Source: Variovorax beijingensis
GTDB lineage: Bacteria > Pseudomonadota > Gammaproteobacteria > Burkholderiales > Burkholderiaceae_C
DNA: 64,000 nucleotides
NCBI RefSeq assembly: GCF_007828835.1
Contig: NZ_VIVL01000005.1
Location: 62,001 to 126,000 of the forward strand
Reading direction: 5' to 3'
Both the position numbers and the translations under genes were made by a program. This document shows, piece by piece, positions 24,463 through 32,275 of this stretch (positions are counted from its first letter, which is position 1; each line of letters opens with the position of its first letter). The notes below the pieces were generated by a model. It saw only the letters and a program-made list of their open reading frames with translations. It was not told where the DNA came from and did not search any database.

Positions 24463-25908
24463 TCAGGGCTTTCGGTCCAGGGCTGCCCGCAACATCGTTG
24501 CAAGCTGTTGCGCACGTATCGCGGAGCCGATGTTGGTGAAGCCGATCAGCAGCCCCGCGTCGCGGAAGCTTGCCGTGCCCCGCACGGACAGCGGCTGGCA
24601 GTTCAGGCCGGCACGCTGCGCCCGGCGGGCCAGCGTCTCATCGCTGTCTCGCCGCCGGTCGAAGCGCGCGATCAGGTGCATGCCGCCGCCCAGCAGGTCG
24701 ATGCGCACGTCCTCGCCGAAGACCTTCAGCAGTGCGGCCGCGAGCATCTGGCGGCGGCGCGCGTAGAGCAGCCGCATCTTCTTGAGGTGGCGCGAGAAGT
24801 GGCCTTCGCGGATGAAGTCGGCCACCACCGCCTGCGTGAGCTGCGGACATCCGTTGGACCCTGTCCGCGCGGCCTCGCCGAAGGCGCCGCGCAGCGCATC
24901 GGGCACCACCACGTAGCCCAGCGCCAAGCCGGGGTACAGCACTTTCGAGAAGCTGCCGGCGTAGAGCACCCGGTCGTGGCGGTCGAGGCTCTTGAGCGCG
25001 GGCAGCGGCGGGCCGGCGTAGCGGTATTCGCCGTCGTAGTCGTCCTCGACGATCCAGGCCTTTGCCTGCGAGGCCCAGTCGAGCAGCTGCAGCCGGCGCG
25101 CGAGCGACATCGAGACACCGAGCGGCGCCTGGTGCGAGGGCGTGACGATGGCCATCTTCGCCTTCGCTGCCTTGCGCATGCCGCGCGCAACGACCAGGCC
25201 TTCTTCATCCACCGCCACGGGCACCGTGCGCTGGCCGGCGCTGCGCAGCACTTCCTGCGTCGGCGGATAGCCCGGGTCTTCCACCCACACGCGGTCGTCC
25301 CTTGCGAGCAGTGCGTGCGAGATGAGCGCGAGCGATGCGCGGTAGCCGCCGGTCACGAAGACCTGCGACGGATGGCACGCGACGCCGCGCGACACCCGCA
25401 GGTAGGCGGCAATGGCCGTGCGCAGCGACGGATGGCCCGCGGGATCGCCATAGAACATGTCGGCCGCGGCCGTTGCCCTGGCACGGCGCGACACCAGGCG
25501 CGCCCAGAGCTTGCGCGGGAAGGCATCGAGCGCGGGAATGCCCAGCTGCAAAGGCGGTGGCGGCGCGGGTTCGGCGAGTTCCTGCTCCACGGTCCGCGCC
25601 TCGGCCGGCCGGGGGGCGCGGCGCGCCGACCGTGGGGAAGGCAGCGAGGGCGAGACCACCGTGCCCGCCTGGCCCTGCGGTGAAAAATAGCCTTCGCCCG
25701 CGAGCTGGTTGTAGGCCGCCTCGACGGTGCCGCGCGCCACGCCCAGCTCGCTGGCCAGGCTGCGCGCCGAGGCCACGCGATCGCCCGGGCGCAGCAGGCC
25801 CTGCTCGATGGCCGTGCGAAAGCGCTCGTAGATCTGCCGGTGCAGCGGCGTGGACGTTGCGCGGTCGATCGCGAGGAGGGCGGCGGAAGATTTCTTCTCT
25901 TGAATCAT
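24463..25908 (-). CDS. MocR/PdxR-type regulator (GntR HTH fused to aminotransferase fold)
   Basis: The product is 481 residues. The GntR winged HTH occupies about residues 15-85 (LHRQIYERFRTAIEQGLLRPGDRVASARSLASELGVARGT). A class-I aminotransferase-like domain fills the rest, with the PLP-binding lysine in YAGSFSKVLYPGLALGY and the aspartate in WVEDPGYPP. MocR proteins use PLP or PLP-amino-acid adducts as signals to control vitamin B6, GABA or taurine genes. It diverges from an epimerase/cupin pair, its likely target, across an 86-nt gap that holds an inverted repeat. Confidence 0.93.
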   Translation of the reverse strand: MIQEKKSSAALLAIDRATSTPLHRQIYERFRTAIEQGLLRPGDRVASARSLASELGVARGTVEAAYNQLAGEGYFSPQGQAGTVVSPSLPSPRSARRAPRPAEARTVEQELAEPAPPPPLQLGIPALDAFPRKLWARLVSRRARATAAADMFYGDPAGHPSLRTAIAAYLRVSRGVACHPSQVFVTGGYRASLALISHALLARDDRVWVEDPGYPPTQEVLRSAGQRTVPVAVDEEGLVVARGMRKAAKAKMAIVTPSHQAPLGVSMSLARRLQLLDWASQAKAWIVEDDYDGEYRYAGPPLPALKSLDRHDRVLYAGSFSKVLYPGLALGYVVVPDALRGAFGEAARTGSNGCPQLTQAVVADFIREGHFSRHLKKMRLLYARRRQMLAAALLKVFGEDVRIDLLGGGMHLIARFDRRRDSDETLARRAQRAGLNCQPLSVRGTASFRDAGLLIGFTNIGSAIRAQQLATMLRAALDRKP

Positions 25909-25910
25909 GG

Positions 25911-25948
25911 CCCATTCATTTTGACGAATCTTGGCTCTTTGGAATGGG
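25911..25948. promoter_or_regulatory. Putative MocR operator in divergent promoter
   Basis: CCCATTC (25911-25917) and GAATGGG (25942-25948) form a 7-nt inverted repeat between the MocR and epimerase genes. It is symmetric, abuts the MocR start and is a reasonable binding site for this dimeric regulator. Confidence 0.45.
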
Positions 25949-25994
25949 TCATCGAAAACCTAAGCTTCGCACAGCCAGTAGAAAAGGACGTGCG

Positions 25995-26738
25995 ATGAGC
26001 GAGAAGATATTCGTGGCGGGTGCGGCCGGTGCCATCGGCAGCGCACTCGTGCCCTTGTTGCTCGACGCGGGTTACGCCGTGTACGGCAGCACGCGGCGCC
26101 CCGAGCGCGCGCATGCGCTGGAGGCGCGCGGCGCGGTGCCCGTCGTCGTCGACGTGTTCGACGCGCCAGCGCTGCGCGCGGCGCTGAGGCGCATAGCACC
26201 AGCGAGCGTGATCCACCAGCTCACCGACCTGCCGCCGGACCTCGATCCCAGGCTGATGGCCGATGCGGCCCATCGCAATGCGCGCGTGCGAGACGAGGGC
26301 ACGCGCAACCTCGTGGCCGCGGCGGTGGCGGCCGGCAGCCGCCGGCTGGTGGCGCAGAGCATCGCCTGGCTCTATGCGTCCGGCGCGACCCCGCACGTCG
26401 AGGAAGATCCGCTCGATCTCGCGGCCGAAGGCACGCGCGGCGTCAGCGTGGCCGGCGTGGCGGCGCTGGAGCGCAGTGTGCTGGGCACGGCGGGCCTCAC
26501 GGGCACGGTGCTGCGCTACGGGCAGTTCTACGGTCCAGGCACGTCGAGCGCTGAGCCCAGGGGCGCGTGCCCGGTCCATGTGGAGGCTGCGGCCTGGGCC
26601 GCGGTGCTGGCGCTGCGGCATGCGCAGGGCGGTGTCTTCAACATTGCCGAGCACAACCCCGAAGTCAGCAGCGAGAAGGCCAGGCGCGAGCTGGGCTGGA
26701 GTGCGTCGCTGCGGCTGCGCCAGAGGGTTGCATCGTGA
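25995..26738 (+). CDS. NAD(P)-dependent epimerase/dehydratase family protein
   Basis: The product is 247 residues from the ATG at 25995, with AAAGGA upstream. The N-terminal Rossmann motif is GAAGAIGSALVP, and STRRPERAHA follows the second strand. It is shorter than UDP-sugar epimerases and lacks a clear YxxxK; the tyrosine in AQSIAWLYAS may replace it. It resembles the extended-SDR proteins that often accompany regulators in stress or detoxification operons. The stop overlaps the cupin start (GTGA). It is probably controlled by the divergent MocR protein. Confidence 0.88.
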   Translation: MSEKIFVAGAAGAIGSALVPLLLDAGYAVYGSTRRPERAHALEARGAVPVVVDVFDAPALRAALRRIAPASVIHQLTDLPPDLDPRLMADAAHRNARVRDEGTRNLVAAAVAAGSRRLVAQSIAWLYASGATPHVEEDPLDLAAEGTRGVSVAGVAALERSVLGTAGLTGTVLRYGQFYGPGTSSAEPRGACPVHVEAAAWAAVLALRHAQGGVFNIAEHNPEVSSEKARRELGWSASLRLRQRVAS

Positions 26739-27274
26739 ATGCGGCGAGGCTTCATCGCGGCCCGCTCGGCGCGGGCATTGCGGCGCTCTCCCTGGTGCTG
26801 GCCGCCGGCTGGGCGCTGATGCCGCACGGCAACCGGCAGGAGGCGGCGCAATGGTTCGCCGATGTGTGCAGCAGCGTGGCGCGGCCCATGTTCTCGTCGG
26901 CCCCGGCGCCCGCGGGTTCGGGTGCCGATGCGAGGCCCGCGACCTCGGTCAAGGTGCTCTCGTGCGAGGCGCTGCCGAACGTGCCGGGCAAGTCGGTGAC
27001 CACCGTGCTCGTCGACTTTCCGCCGCTGGCCTATTCGCCGGCGCACCGGCATCCGGGCTCGGTGACCGCGATCATTCTGGAAGGCACCATCCGCTCGCAG
27101 CTCGGCGGCGCTCCGGTGGGCACCTACAGGAGCGGCGAGACCTTCTTCGAGCCGCCGCGCACGCTGCATCTCTTTGCGGAGAACCCCGATCCGGTGCGCC
27201 CCGCAAAGCTGGTGGCAGTGTTCGTTGCCGACGAGAACTGCGGTCCGCTGGTGCTGCCGCCGGATGCCGATTGA
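26735..27274 (+). CDS. Membrane-anchored cupin-domain protein
   Basis: The product is 179 residues from a GTG at 26735 that overlaps the previous stop by 4 nt. One hydrophobic segment near residues 10-28 is a membrane anchor or uncleaved signal. The cupin barrel follows: SPAHRHPGSVTAIILEGTIRSQLGG is the first motif with two His and a Glu, and YRSGETFFEPPRTLHLFAEN the second with its His. Metal-binding residues are thus complete. Catalytic and binding cupins cannot be distinguished. Export to the periplasmic side is inferred. Confidence 0.85.
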   Translation: MNAARLHRGPLGAGIAALSLVLAAGWALMPHGNRQEAAQWFADVCSSVARPMFSSAPAPAGSGADARPATSVKVLSCEALPNVPGKSVTTVLVDFPPLAYSPAHRHPGSVTAIILEGTIRSQLGGAPVGTYRSGETFFEPPRTLHLFAENPDPVRPAKLVAVFVADENCGPLVLPPDAD

Positions 27275-27301
27275 GCGGGGCGCATCGAGGTGCCAGCGGC
27301 G

Positions 27302-27742
27302 TCAGATGTCCCTCGCCGTTCCGAAGCCGGGCAGCGTCCGAAGCGCCGCCGTCATCGACTTTGCGGCCAGCGCCGGTACGTCCGCGGGGTCCACCCACCT
27401 GAACTGGTCCACCTCGGGCGTCATCACGCCTGAAGCGTGGTGAGGAAAGAAGCTCGTGCACTTGCAGGCCGCAATGTCGCAGTCGCGCGTGTGCACGAAG
27501 GCGCGGAACAGGTGCAGGTCCTTGCCGGGACGGTACGGCATGCGCCCGAGCTCTTCCATCGAATCTGCGGCCAGCTCGATGCCCGTCTCTTCCCGGACTT
27601 CGCGGATGGCTGCTTCGCGCGCGGACTCGCCGGCTTCTCCGCCGCCCTTGGGGATGTCCCAGTGCTTCTGGCCCGTCGCGTGCGCCATGAGAAGCTGGCC
27701 TTGCTCGTTGACGATGAGCACGCCGTAGGAGATGGTTTTCAT
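27302..27742 (-). CDS. Nudix hydrolase
   Basis: The product is 146 residues from the ATG at 27742; the longer frame upstream is not family-like. The Nudix box fits the G-x5-E-x7-REUxEExGU consensus exactly (from GGGEAGES to REVREETGI). The preceding HWDIPKGG is typical of dNTP or diadenosine-polyphosphate hydrolases. The C-terminal FRWVDPADVPAL is a common Nudix substrate-loop signature. It should hydrolyse a nucleoside diphosphate linked to another group. It diverges from the PyrF-like gene, with 109 nt between the starts. Confidence 0.92.
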   Translation of the reverse strand: MKTISYGVLIVNEQGQLLMAHATGQKHWDIPKGGGEAGESAREAAIREVREETGIELAADSMEELGRMPYRPGKDLHLFRAFVHTRDCDIAACKCTSFFPHHASGVMTPEVDQFRWVDPADVPALAAKSMTAALRTLPGFGTARDI

Positions 27743-27851
27743 GGTCGAACGATTGTCGCCAGGCGGAGGCGGCCGCGCCATCTCCGCCGCGCCCGCGCGG
27801 ACAGCGGCACGATCGCTTATGCTGGACCGATCTTCCAGACGAGGTAAGCGC

Positions 27852-28547
27852 TTGGACAGCCGCATCATCGTGTCGCTCGACTTCGCCGCCGCTGCATCGG
27901 CCACGGGCCTCGTGCGGCAACTGGGCGCCGAAGCGACGTTCTACAAGGTCGGCCTGCAGTTGCTGACAGCGGCCGGGCCTTCGATCGTGCGCGAGCTCGT
28001 GGAGGGCGGCAAGCATGTTTTTCTGGACCTCAAGCTGCTGGAGATTCCGAGTTCGGTCGCCGCGGCCGTCACCGCGGCGGGGCAGATCGGCGCCTCGATG
28101 GTGACGGTCCATGCCTCGGGCGGCTCGGCGGTGCTTCGGTCTGCGGTCGAGGCCGCGCGCCGCTTTCCCCACCTGAAGGTACTCGCGCTCACCGTCATCA
28201 CCAGCATGGACGACGAAGCCCTGCACGAAGTGGGCGTCGGCTCGACGGTGACCGAGCAGGTGCTGCGCCTTGCACGGCTTGCCGCGGACTCGGGATGCCA
28301 CGGCGTCGTCGCCTCGCCGCTGGAGGCACGGCTGCTTCGCGAGACCCTGCCGCCGGGCATGCTGATCGTCACGCCCGGCATACAGCTGGCCGGCGACTCG
28401 AAGAGCGACCATGCGCGCTTCACCACGGTGGCGCAGGCCGTCGGCGCCGGCGCGACGCACGTGGTCATCGGCCGTCCGATATCACGCGCTTCGAATCCTG
28501 TGGATGCCCTCGCCGCCATGCGCGCGGAGCTGTCGGCGGTGCGCTGA
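27852..28547 (+). CDS. PyrF-like orotidine-5'-phosphate decarboxylase family protein
   Basis: The product is 231 residues from a TTG at 27852 with GAGG 7 nt upstream; upstream codons are not family-like. The barrel follows type-1 OMP decarboxylase: VSLD at 7-10, YKVGLQLLTAAGP, FLDLKLLEIPSSV, VTVHASGG, GVVASPLEA, TPGIQ and ATHVVIGRPISRA. The canonical DxKxxD active-site motif reads Asp59-x-Lys61-x-x-Glu64, so the second aspartate is a glutamate. The enzyme could still be PyrF, since some close family members carry E here, or a relative with another substrate. There are no other pyrimidine genes nearby. Confidence 0.85.
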   Translation: MDSRIIVSLDFAAAASATGLVRQLGAEATFYKVGLQLLTAAGPSIVRELVEGGKHVFLDLKLLEIPSSVAAAVTAAGQIGASMVTVHASGGSAVLRSAVEAARRFPHLKVLALTVITSMDDEALHEVGVGSTVTEQVLRLARLAADSGCHGVVASPLEARLLRETLPPGMLIVTPGIQLAGDSKSDHARFTTVAQAVGAGATHVVIGRPISRASNPVDALAAMRAELSAVR

Positions 28548-28568
28548 ATGGAGCGCGGCTCGACGTGA

Positions 28569-29573
28569 TCAGGCCGCCTGCCGCCACGCCGCAAGTCCCG
28601 CCGTTCGCGCCCGCACCTGCGGCGTCGCCAGGCAGGTGGTGACGGCCTCGTAGCCCGGCGCGCCGGGGCAGGGTGCGACCAGGCTCGGCGGGCTGTGGTT
28701 CGCGGGGCACAGGATGATCGCCTCGTCCGGCCCGACGGCCGCCAGGTCGAGGATCGCGCAGGAGCGCGTGAGCATGAAGATCGGCCGCGCGTGGGGGCCG
28801 CGGCGGCGCAGCCGGGCGATCAGCGCCTCCTGGGTGGCCTGGTCCAGCTCGTGTTCGATCAGGTCCACGACCACGGCATGGGGCCCTTCCGCTTCCAGCC
28901 CGGCCAGAAGTGCAATCAGCGCGTCCGATGGCGTCGCACCGTCCTCCACGAGCCAGGCCAGCGTGCGCTCGACCCGAGGCTCGGGCACGGCGGCACCGCC
29001 CTCCGCCCGCCGGTCCAGCCCGAGCCAGGCCGCGTTGGGCAGTGCCTCGGCAATGCGCTGCGCCAGCCGGGTCTTGCCGCTGCCGAGCGGGCCGACGATG
29101 TAGTTGAGCGGCCGGATCTCGCGAAGCTCGAAGCGCTCCCCGCCCCAGGGCCATGGCAGGTCGAAGGCAAGGCGGACTTCGCAGGCGGGTGCCAGCAGGC
29201 CCGTGAGTTCGCCGATGGTCGGTGTCCGGCCTTGCGCAATGCCGCTTCGCAGGCCGCGGACCTTCTCGACGGTGTGCGCGAGCTGGCGAAGCTGCGCTTC
29301 CAGCGCCGTCTGGTGCGCGGCCAACGCCTGCTCCAGGCCTTCAGGATTGCCCGCGAGCACCCGTGCCACCTGGGCCAGGCTGAAGCCGAGCGCGCGCAGC
29401 GCGACAATCTCGCCTGCACGCGTCATCTCGGCCGGGCCGTAGGTCCGCCATCCCGCCGCGGTCCGGCCGGGCTCGACCAGGCCGCGCTGCTCGTACAGCC
29501 GCAGGGCCTTGGCCGAGACGCCGAGCCGTCTCGCTGCTTCGGAGGGATTCAGGTGCGGGGCGGAAGATCGCAT
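28569..29573 (-). CDS. MerR-family regulator fused to P-loop ATPase domain
   Basis: A 334-residue two-domain protein. Residues 7-75 form a MerR HTH (LNPSEAARRLGVSAKALRLYEQRGLVEPGR, then the second wing GWRTYGPAEMTRAGEIVALRALGFS), and a dimerisation coiled coil follows to about 120. Residues 140-334 hold an ATPase-like domain with Walker A GPLGSGKT near 160 and a Walker-B-like strand HAVVVDLIEHE near 230. It therefore lacks a small ligand-binding domain and may sense or use ATP. Its promoter at 29601-29631 has the 19-bp spacer typical of MerR autoregulation. The function is unknown. Confidence 0.85.
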   Translation of the reverse strand: MRSSAPHLNPSEAARRLGVSAKALRLYEQRGLVEPGRTAAGWRTYGPAEMTRAGEIVALRALGFSLAQVARVLAGNPEGLEQALAAHQTALEAQLRQLAHTVEKVRGLRSGIAQGRTPTIGELTGLLAPACEVRLAFDLPWPWGGERFELREIRPLNYIVGPLGSGKTRLAQRIAEALPNAAWLGLDRRAEGGAAVPEPRVERTLAWLVEDGATPSDALIALLAGLEAEGPHAVVVDLIEHELDQATQEALIARLRRRGPHARPIFMLTRSCAILDLAAVGPDEAIILCPANHSPPSLVAPCPGAPGYEAVTTCLATPQVRARTAGLAAWRQAA

Positions 29574-29600
29574 GAAGTGTTCCTTTCGGTGGATCTTCCC

Positions 29601-29631
29601 CTTTTAGAGGATGCCCCTGGGGCCGGGTCAA
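29601..29631 (-). promoter_or_regulatory. MerR-type promoter with 19-bp spacer
   Basis: On the minus strand TTGACC (29631-29626) and TAAAAG (29606-29601) are spaced 19 nt apart. A perfect dyad, GCCCC-T-GGGGC, lies at 29613-29623 inside the spacer. An overlong spacer with a central dyad is the hallmark of promoters twisted open by MerR regulators. It points at the MerR-ATPase gene, 28 nt downstream. Confidence 0.7.
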
Positions 29632-29662
29632 GCCCGAATGCCGAAAAGGCGCGGTCGCCGCC

Positions 29663-31141
29663 TCAAAGCCCGCCCTGGCACAGGTACTTGGTGTGCATGT
29701 AGTCGTCGAGCCCGTGCACCGAGCCTTCGCGCCCGTAGCCCGATTCCTTCACGCCGCCGAAGGGCGCGGCCTCGGCGGCCAGTGCACCTTCGTTGATGCC
29801 GACGATGCCGGATTCGAGCGCCTCGGCCACGCGCCAGATGCGCCGCACGTCGGTCGAGTAGAAGTAGGCGGCCAGGCCGAAGGGCGTGTCGTTGGCGGCG
29901 GCGATCACCTCGGCCTCGGTGTCGAAGCGCGTGACCGGCACCACGGGTCCGAAAGTCTCTTCGCAGCTGCAATCCATGCCCGCATCGGCGTTCACGAGCA
30001 CGGTCGGCGCGTAGTAGTTGGGGCCGTCGCAGCGCGCCGAGCGCAGCCGTTCGCCGCCGACCACGATGCGCGCGCCCCGGGCCACGGCGTCGCGCACGTG
30101 GCGCTCGATCTTGTCGACCGCGCGCGCGTTGATCATCGGGCCGATCTGCGAGTCGGGCTCGGTGGCCGGGCCGACCTTCAGCGCGCCGACGCGCGCGGCC
30201 AGCTTGTCGACGAAGGCGTCGTGCACCCGGGCCTGCACGAACACGCGGTTCGGGCACACGCAAGTCTGCCCGCCGTTGCGGAACTTGGCGGCCATCAGGC
30301 CTTCCACCGCGGCATCGATGTCGGCATCCTCGAACACGATGAACGGTGCATTGCCGCCGAGCTCGAGCGAGAGTTTCTTGAGCGTGTCGGCCGAGGCGCG
30401 CGCCAGGTGCTTGCCGACAGGCGTGGAGCCGGTGAAGCTGATCTTGCGCACCCGCGCATCGGCCAGCCACACGTCGACCACCTCGGGCGTGCGCTCGCGC
30501 GAGGCCGTGACGATGTTGAGCACGCCCGCGGGCACGCCGGCTTCCTGCGCGAGCCTGACGAGCGCGAGCGAGGTCAGCGGCGTGTCCTCGGCCGGCTTGC
30601 ACACCACGGTGCAGCCCGCGGCCAGCGCGGGCGCGATCTTGCGCGCGATCATCGCGGCCGGAAAGTTCCACGGCGTGATCGCGGCAACCACGCCCACGGG
30701 CTCCTTCAGCGCGAGCATGCGGCGGCCGGTCACGGGGGCCGGAATCACGTCGCCGTTGGCGCGCGTGGCCTCTTCGCCGAACCATTCGACATAGCTGGCC
30801 GCGTAGGCCACTTCGCCGCGGCCTTCGGCCAGCGGTTTGCCCTGTTCGCGCGAAATGAGGCGGCCCAGGTCCTCCTGGTGCGCGAGCATCAGGTCGTTCC
30901 AGCGCTTGAGGATCTGCGCGCGCTGCTTCGCCGGCACGGCGCGCCAGGCGGGGAAGGCGGCATGCGCGGCGTTCACTGCGGCGCGCGCGTCGGCGGCGGT
31001 GCCGTCGGGCACGCTCGCGAAGACGCCGTCGGTGGCGGGATCGGTCACCTCGAGGCGGCGGCCGTCGCTGGCTTCGCGCCAGTCGGCGCCGATGAGCTGT
31101 TGGCCGGGCATCAGGTCCTGGCGTTCAAGTGTCAGTGTCAT
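29663..31141 (-). CDS. gabD: Succinate-semialdehyde dehydrogenase (NAD(P)+)
   Basis: The 492-residue product is an aldehyde dehydrogenase of the GabD branch. The NAD-binding ITPWNFPAAMIARK lies near residue 160. The catalytic Glu sits in LELGGNAPF near 260 and the nucleophilic Cys in GGQTCVCPNR near 294, with the vicinal second cysteine two residues on that is typical of SSADH. EKEETFGPVVPV is replaced by CEETFGPVVPV. It oxidises succinic or a longer semialdehyde to the acid. As last gene of the ABC-importer operon, it fits the end of a GABA, putrescine or omega-amino-acid route. The exact aldehyde is unproven. Confidence 0.92.
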   Translation of the reverse strand: MTLTLERQDLMPGQQLIGADWREASDGRRLEVTDPATDGVFASVPDGTAADARAAVNAAHAAFPAWRAVPAKQRAQILKRWNDLMLAHQEDLGRLISREQGKPLAEGRGEVAYAASYVEWFGEEATRANGDVIPAPVTGRRMLALKEPVGVVAAITPWNFPAAMIARKIAPALAAGCTVVCKPAEDTPLTSLALVRLAQEAGVPAGVLNIVTASRERTPEVVDVWLADARVRKISFTGSTPVGKHLARASADTLKKLSLELGGNAPFIVFEDADIDAAVEGLMAAKFRNGGQTCVCPNRVFVQARVHDAFVDKLAARVGALKVGPATEPDSQIGPMINARAVDKIERHVRDAVARGARIVVGGERLRSARCDGPNYYAPTVLVNADAGMDCSCEETFGPVVPVTRFDTEAEVIAAANDTPFGLAAYFYSTDVRRIWRVAEALESGIVGINEGALAAEAAPFGGVKESGYGREGSVHGLDDYMHTKYLCQGGL

Positions 31142-31171
31142 GGTCGAAAAGGTCCTGGATGAATGGGGAGG

Positions 31172-32275
31172 TCAGGCGGCCGCCACGCGTTCGGCAATGG
31201 CCACTCCAATGTCGGTGGTCGAGGCCGTGCCGCCCAGGTCGCGCGTGCGCGGCCCGTCGCGCAGCACCGCTTCGATCGCGCCGAGGATGGCATCGTGCGC
31301 GGCCCGGCCCGCGCCTTGTCCCTGCGTGAGGAAGTCCAGCATCAGCGCGCCCGACCAGATCATCGCGATCGGGTTGGCGATGTTCTGGCCGTAGATGTCG
31401 GGCGCCGAGCCGTGCACCGGCTCGAACAGCGAGGGAAACTTGCGCTCGGGGTTGAGGTTGGCAGAGGGCGCGAGGCCGATGGTGCCGGTGGTGGCCGGGC
31501 CCAGGTCGGAGAGGATGTCGCCGAACAGGTTGCTCGCCACCACCACGTCGAAGCGCTGGGGCTGCAGCACGAAGCGCGCCGACAGGATGTCGATGTGCTG
31601 CTTGTCGACGGTCACCTCGGGGTGGTCGCGGCCGATGGCGTCGGCGCGGCTGTCCCACCAGGGCATGCTGATCGCGATGCCGTTGCTCTTGGTGGCCACC
31701 GTGAGGTGCTTGCGCTTGCGCGACTGGGCGAGTTCGCAGGCGTACCTGAGCACGCGGTCGGTGCCGTGGCGCGAGAACACCGACTCCTGGATCACGATCT
31801 CGCGCTCGGTGCCCTCGTACATCACGCCGCCGAGCGAGGTGTATTCGCCCTCGGTGTTTTCGCGCACCACCAGGTAGTCGATGTCGCCGGGCTTGCGGCC
31901 GGCCAGCGGGCAGGGCACGCCTTCGAACAGGCGCACCGGGCGCAGGTTGATGTACTGGTCGAACTCGCGGCGGAACTTCAGCAGCGATCCCCAGAGCGAG
32001 ACGTGGTCGGGCACGGTGGCAGGCCAGCCGACGGCGCCGAAATAGATTGCGTCGACGCCCTGGAGCTGCTCCTTCCAGTCGTCCGGCATCATCTGGCCGT
32101 GCTCGGCGTGGTAGTCGCAGCTGGCCCAGGCGATGGTGCGGCAGTCGAGCTCGAAGCCGAAGCGCTCCGCGGCGGCCAGCACCACGCGCAGGCCCTCGGG
32201 CATCACTTCCTTGCCGATGCCGTCGCCGGCGATCAGCGCGATGCGGAACGTGGGGGTCATTTCGGTTTTCTTCAT
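31172..32275 (-). CDS. Tartrate/isopropylmalate-type dehydrogenase
   Basis: A 367-residue beta-decarboxylating dehydrogenase. Key features are the GDGIGKEVMPEG start, VRENTEGEYTSLGG, HIDILSARFVLQPQRFDVVVASNLFGDILSD with the metal-binding aspartates, and the NAD-site HGSAPDIYGQNIANP. The pattern is that of tartrate dehydrogenase/decarboxylase (TtuC/YeaU), not LeuB, judging by the FGAVGWPATVPDHVSLWGSLLKFRR loop. The ATG overlaps the preceding ABC-ATPase stop (ATGA). It probably oxidises a hydroxy-diacid derived from the transported substrate; D-malate is the common side activity of the family. Confidence 0.9.
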   Translation of the reverse strand: MKKTEMTPTFRIALIAGDGIGKEVMPEGLRVVLAAAERFGFELDCRTIAWASCDYHAEHGQMMPDDWKEQLQGVDAIYFGAVGWPATVPDHVSLWGSLLKFRREFDQYINLRPVRLFEGVPCPLAGRKPGDIDYLVVRENTEGEYTSLGGVMYEGTEREIVIQESVFSRHGTDRVLRYACELAQSRKRKHLTVATKSNGIAISMPWWDSRADAIGRDHPEVTVDKQHIDILSARFVLQPQRFDVVVASNLFGDILSDLGPATTGTIGLAPSANLNPERKFPSLFEPVHGSAPDIYGQNIANPIAMIWSGALMLDFLTQGQGAGRAAHDAILGAIEAVLRDGPRTRDLGGTASTTDIGVAIAERVAAA

